A stretch of DNA of 64,000 bases. Origin: Allolobophora icterica. Lineage: Eukaryota > Annelida > Clitellata > Crassiclitellata > Lumbricidae. Positions 59,539 to 64,000 of the stretch are shown here, one piece after another. The notes under the pieces are model-generated. The model was not told the DNA's origin, ran no database searches, and worked only from the letters and a program-made list of their open reading frames with translations. The DNA lies in contig OY744611.1 in assembly GCA_963556255.1 (NCBI GenBank), positions 6,834,736-6,898,735 on the forward strand, written 5' to 3'. The first letter of the stretch is position 1; the number at the start of each line of letters is the position of its first letter. The position numbers and the translations under genes were made by a program.

Positions 59539-61284
59539 ATAATGACACCAGAGCTAGCAGCTGCCTTGGACAGGACGAAGTTATCTGGTGGTAAAGCAAA
59601 CTTTGTTATTGCAGAAACTGTGAAAAGCCTCGGTCAAGGAATTGACGATATCACCCTCAATCGTTATACAATTCGCAGAGAAAGAATCACACAGAGGACT
59701 CAGCAAGCAACAGCGTTACAAGACAAGTGGTACATGTAATGTACCACTGGTAGTCCACTGGGATGGTAAACTCATTGCTGATCTTACAAGTAAAGAAAAA
59801 GTTGATAGACTTCCAGTAATTGTTTTTGGCAATGGAGTTTACAGCCTCCTTACTGTGGCAAAGCTAGCAAGGGAACAGGTGAAGATCAAGCTGCAGCTGT
59901 CTACATGGCTCTGGAGGAATGGGGCATAGCTGATAGAGTTCGAGCAATGTCTTTTGATACAACAAGCTCCAACACTGGCCGGATTGCTGGCGCCTGCGTC
60001 CTCCTAGAACAGAAGCTAGGTAAGGAGCTGCTATTAGAGCATGCAGGCTTCATGTAATGGAGCTGATCATTGGTGCAGTGTTCAAGTCTGTCTAGGATCC
60101 ACATCATCACCGGAAGTTCCACTCTTTAAGCGATTTCAAGGTCATTGGCAGTTCATTGATCAACAGAAATATGAAACAGGATTGACAAATAGCACAGTAT
60201 CAAGATCACTCTCAAAGATAATTTACTGTTTGAAGGTGTGGATGTTTAGGGGCCAGTTCCACTTAACACAGAAGAAGAGAAGGGACTACAGGATGTTTGT
60301 GTCTTTGCTGCACGTGTGTACTTGAAAGCCTGGATTTCAGCTCCATTGGCAGCCAGTGCTCCTTACAATGACCTTCATCTTCTGAAATCACTTCCTGAAT
60401 ACTCGGCAATCAACACGACAATATCCAAGGCAGCATCTCTCAAATTTTCAAAACACTTATGGTGTTTATCGCCATAATTGGTTGCTTTAGCTTTTTTCGA
60501 CAACCATGTAAGTTCTGCTACAAAGAGGCTAATGATTACAGCGATGCAAAAATGATGATGACACTGAACGAATCAGTGTTGACCTGGACACATTCATTGA
60601 AAAAAATCTTGAGGACTTTATATCTGCGAAGTCACGGACTCTGTTTGAATTAATGGAACTTCCAGATACATTTCTCATTGTAGATTCTGGCCTGTGGAAA
60701 GGTAGAGAGGACTACCAGAAGGCTGCAGAGTCAGTACATGCCATTAAAGTTGTTAACGACCATGCAGAATGCAGCATGGCACTCATCCAGGAATTCAGTG
60801 GCCTAATGACTCATGATGAATTACAGCTTCAGTATTTGCTGCAAGTTGCTCAACAGCACCGTCAGGCTTATCCAGACACCAAGAAAGAGACACTCTCTGC
60901 CTCTACCAAAATAAACTGAGAAAGTTGCATTGAACGTTGTTACAGTACTGAACATTTCTAATTTTGTGACGTTTAAAATTTTGTTCATTGCATTTTTGGA
61001 TTGTAACCCATCAAGTTTTTTGAATGTAGAGTCTACCTGACTATTTAATTTGTCTGTAATTGTCAAAAAAAGTGAAACAAGTCTGGTTTACCGAAACAGC
61101 TCTTGTATGTTTTCATTTGTCAAAAATCGCTCTTTTTATAAACTTAGTGGTCATTGAGCTACCTCTAAATATCAATATATCAAGTTCAAATTTTATGTAA
61201 TAATTTGAGACCAGTTGGAATAGTTCTGGAGGGTAGGATCACAAAAAGGAAGCGATATATTTTTTCCCTATTTTAAGCACCACC

Positions 61285-61674
61285 CTAATGTGTATACAGT
61301 ATAAGTGTTGAAGACAAACTTCTGAGCAGACCCAAACAAAGGGTGTGGGAGGAGAGGATGTTTGTAAATATGTGTTCCCCACCGGAATTTACAGCCATAG
61401 CCCCAACGCTTTTGATTACGGGTTCTGAACTCAAACCCTCTTCAGTCGCATTTATGGCTGAGATCTCCCAGGATGATATACGCGGCGCAGAAGCAGCTCT
61501 CACCCCCAGGCTGACCTTCCATATGCGCACGGGAACCTGGTTTTCAAGTTGTAAAAATTCCCAATAATAACAGCTATGGCGGGTACAGTTTTCACTCACC
61601 TGTGACTCCTGTTGTGGCTGAGGCAATAGAACCCGTTTCGTAAAATTCTTCAGAAAGAGGAGTAATGTGGACAC
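61285..61674 (-). pseudogene. Unassigned frame downstream of fibre-like modules
   Basis: 130 codons with YYWEFLQLENQVPVRIWKVS, LGVRAASAPRISSWEISAIN and EGLSSEPVIKSVGAM. It follows the repeat modules of 61750-63245 on the same strand and could be their C-terminal domain. Its last bases overlap the hAT target site (61288-61295), so the hAT element inserted at or into it. No family recognised. Confidence 0.3.
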
Positions 61675-61749
61675 TGTAGTTGAAAATCTTGAGGTTGTTC
61701 AGTTGCTACGGCAGCTATTATGACGTCAATGCTTCGTTTATTATTCATG

Positions 61750-63245
61750 TGCAACGGCCCCGTGGGAAAAAGCTGTCACGCCTTTTCATGTTGTCGGTGA
61801 CCACCTTCAACACTTGTGCCATGCCTACAGCGTCGCTTACAGACGTTGATGGCCACATAGGGTGTCCAGAAACTCCTTGTCCGCCCACGACCAAATAGCC
61901 GGTCATGAAATCGCCGGCTTTGAGCACGCATGCACTGAGATTGCACTCCTGACAATATTATCTTTCTTGTTGGCGTACTTCTTTTGACAACAGCTATCTG
62001 GTCCCCATACCGTCTAACGGCAGCTCCTATCACAACTTTCTTCTCTGCCAATTATTGCATATTAGTCAGGTACTTTGCTCCCGCGGACGCCGTATCATTA
62101 TTTGTAGTGACAACGGAGATCAGATGCGCCAGAGCTCGTAGCGTCGCTATCGGATCTTGGAATCTCGGTTATGAATCCAGTCACCGCCCATGGACAAATT
62201 ACCAGCCATGGTTTCACCGGCTAAAAACACGCTTGCAGTCCTGATTTGAGCTTCCTGCTCGTCCTAAAGGTAGCTTCCTGGAAGTCAACGTGTCGCTTGT
62301 TGGCTACGTGAAACAGTCCAGTGGGTTCTCAGTCGCTGTTTTTTATGACGTCGGTGAACACCTTCAACAATTGTGCCACGCTCGCGGCGTCGGTTTCTGC
62401 TGTTGATGCACCCGTAGGGAACCCAGTCACTCTCTTGCAGCATATGATTAAATTGCCGGTCACGACACTGCCGTCTTTCAGCACGCGCGCGTTCCTGACT
62501 ACGGAATGTTTCTCGTCCACGTAACTCCAAACAGTGACATCCTTATCGTCAGCAAACTGCCTAACGGCATCTCTCAGCACCGTATTCTTCTCGTCCGTGT
62601 GCTGACTAGCATCGGCAACCTTCTTGTCTGCATGCTTTTCGGCTGACAACAGGACCCAGTTTGGTGTACTTCTCGATTGCGTACATCTAGTATCGGCCTT
62701 GGTGACAGTATCCTGATCGTCCGCGTATTTCCTAACCACAGCTTCCTGGCCGTCAACTTATCGCTTGCTAGTCAGGTGCTTTGGATCCCAAGACGCTGTA
62801 TCATAATTTGCAGTGGCGTCTAAGACCAGCCGCGCCGCTTGTGCCACGCTCACTCTGTTACTGCGCATAGACAAATCGTCAGTCATTGTGTAGCCGGGTT
62901 GTGGCACGAACTACCGCCATCTGATCTGCGCAACGCTTGACGCCAGCAACTAGGTATTGCTTGTTGGTGAGGTATAAGGTGCCGCAGGTACCTCGTCATT
63001 CTATTTTCTGACATCTGTGACCTGTTGCATCACTTGTGCAACGCCCGTAGCGTCGCTACCGCTGGCTGGTGTAGCCGTCCATGTTTAGAACACCAGACAT
63101 TGTTCCATTGGCGAGTTGCAAGTTGTCTTGGTCGATAGTGTCTGCATAAGCCTTTGTCGCAGCGTTCTACCCGTCGTAGGCATCCCCACGTTTGTCAACC
63201 GAAACCCCCAGGCGACAGAATTCCCAGCATGGTATCACCCGCCTT
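61750..63245 (-). pseudogene. Six decayed tail-fibre-like repeat modules
   Basis: The minus strand repeats a module of type 'AG(D/E)TM.G.L.MGG' followed by 'V.G.P....(S)DA..VAQ.LK.VTD'. Clear copies: AGDTMLGILSPGGFG (about 63245), LANGTMSGVLNMDG (63115), PGYTMTDDLSMRSNRVSVAQ (62900), VLKDGSVVTGNL with VTGFPTGASTAETDAASVAQ (62490), LAGETMAGNLSMGGD (62230) and VLKAGDFMTGYLVVGGQGVS (61925). Between modules are 'YVDEKH', 'RKYADD' and 'QFADDKD' stretches. This is the signature of phage and large DNA virus tail-fibre or collar repeats. Frames are interrupted. Origin is unknown: endogenous virus, Polinton-like element or a decayed host gene. Confidence 0.5.
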
Positions 63246-63699
63246 GTGGACGAGCTCACCATGGCCTTTCCACCCCCTCCAATCGCGTCTCCGCCGTCTC
63301 TACGAAATTTATCAACCGGCATTATTTTATGCAAAAAAGGGTGGCGGAAGTCTAACAGTTTAGCACAGGTCAAGAATGATGTCTTTAAAATTCTTTCCAG
63401 CACTAATCTCTCTTAGCAAAAGCTGGCAGAGGTAGCCCCATAACACATCATCGGGTTCCTGCACATGGAACGCTTGTGTTCCTTTCAGGCTGCTTAATGA
63501 TCGGGCGATCTGTCGAGGCGGTTTCCTGTCCATAACTGCCGAACGGCTGTAGTGTAGGCCCATCAATCCAGTAGGCAACCCAGTGGGCGACATCAACAGA
63601 ACCTAAATCCAGATTGACCACTCTGCACTCCTTCTAAAGAGCCACGGCAGGCAGGCCATAACGCAGGAAGACACCGCGATAATGTGACAGCGCCCCGGC

Positions 63700-64000
63700 G
63701 GCTTCCTCTCTGTCGTAGTTGCTCAGAGGTTTTAATATTTTTGTTCGAGGTAGAGGCAGGGTCCTTTACACATTAGGCAACAGCCACAGCGTGTCTCGCG
63801 CCCTAGATACAACTCGGAAAAACGCACCTGGGCCACGAGTTCAAGAATGTGACGCTCCGCTTCGGCCAAAGCGGCATCGTTGGCTTTTTGCTCCCACCAG
63901 CCAAGGCGCCCTCCGCGAATAACCCGCTCACGATATTGCTTGAAGCACTTTGAATGCAAAAAATAAAATAGAACGACTTGTACAGTCCATCTCAATTATT
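63700..64000 (-). pseudogene. Unassigned frame at window end
   Basis: 87 codons with FKQYRERVIRGGRLGWWEQK, AEAERHILELVAQVRF and SELYLGRETRCGCCL. The helical, Arg/Glu-rich composition is unlike the neighbours. Possibly the N-terminal part of the fibre-like protein; it runs toward the window edge. Confidence 0.25.

Larger units (their letters stand above)
58130..60919 (+). pseudogene. hAT-superfamily transposase, inactivated
   Basis: N-terminal part: LAILYQMARIPMMDPRNCIT, KLDDLFDISHLRALEM and FLLAQRKKGCRGSMAGVD, then a Glu/Arg-rich helix and acidic Ser-rich linker. After the piggyBac insert: MTPELAAALDRTKLSGGKAN, VPLVVHWDGKLIADLTSKEK, VDRLPVIVFGNGVYSLLTVA and RVRAMSFDTTSSNTGRIAGA. The 3' part has PLFKRFQGHWQFID and HAIKVVNDHAECSMALIQEF. 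'HWDGK' and 'FDTT.SN.G' plausibly hold the first two catalytic Asp. This family is widely multiplied in cnidarian and arthropod genomes. Stops at 58660, 59737, 60055 and others plus frameshifts make it dead. Confidence 0.75.
57883..61287 (+). mobile_element. Full-length hAT transposon with 8-bp TSD
   Basis: The right end ...TTAAGCACCACCCTA (to 61287) is followed by ATGTGTAT. The left end TAAGGTGGAGCTTA (57883) is preceded by ATGTGTAT. A second, tandem left end TAGGGTGAAGCTTA, also preceded by ATGTGTAT, lies at 57828, so the left terminus was duplicated locally (55-bp spacing). About 3.4 kb including the nested piggyBac insert (58682-59538). It carries one plus-strand transposase gene with several stops and frameshifts. 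Confidence 0.85.

Overview
The window looks like nuclear DNA of a marine invertebrate, most likely a deuterostome such as an echinoderm, hemichordate or lancelet. The signs are AT-rich DNA, many simple repeats, GT/AG introns of several kb, a dense mix of LINEs and DNA transposons, and frequent TAGGCCTA-type words in non-coding DNA. The taxon is an inference. There is no operon, plasmid, phage or CRISPR structure and no intact non-transposon gene within a single open frame.

Host genes. Two tandem, diverged paralogues run on the minus strand. Joining exons by splice sites and codon phase gives the same 3' half in both: a short basic linker exon, a CARD-like exon, a second CARD-like exon, and a terminal exon resembling the N-terminal domain of TRADD, followed by an AATAAA signal. 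Gene B uses exons near 54.2, 50.7, 47.2, 43.0, 36.6 and 29.8 kb. Its two upstream exons encode the end of a protein kinase domain. Gene A uses exons near 20.1, 17.7, 14.6 and 1.6 kb. Its nearest upstream phase-compatible exon (23.9 kb) encodes an F-box-like segment instead of kinase. The products look like innate-immune or cell-death adaptors, broadly like RIPK2 (kinase plus CARD) but with two CARDs and a TRADD-N-like end. Introns and 3' flanks are still alignable (about 13.25-20.34 kb against 35.35-47.40 kb, and 1.29-2.02 kb against 29.49-30.17 kb), so this is a segmental duplication later filled with different transposons.

Transposon layer. LINE fragments of several families fill most introns. 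DNA transposons include four hAT elements with 8-bp target duplications (2.9-6.3, 10.8-12.1, 25.5-26.6 and 57.9-61.3 kb), a 5'-truncated hAT copy at 43.5-44.8 kb, an 857-bp piggyBac derivative nested in the last full hAT element, a MULE remnant at 52.9-53.6 kb, a probable Helitron inside a LINE at 41.5-42.2 kb, and a tRNA-derived SINE at 20.4 kb. Four fold-back elements have ends made of inverted arrays of a short motif (10.6-12.5, 44.8-45.7, 48.1-48.8 and 52.9-53.6 kb). A 93/124-bp satellite lies at 31.2-32.6 kb. The right end (61.3-64.0 kb, minus strand) holds decayed coding sequence with six modules resembling phage tail-fibre repeats.

The main result is the duplicated CARD-CARD-TRADD-N locus with different N-terminal domains in its two copies. 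The fold-back families and the tail-fibre-like modules are the next most unusual features.
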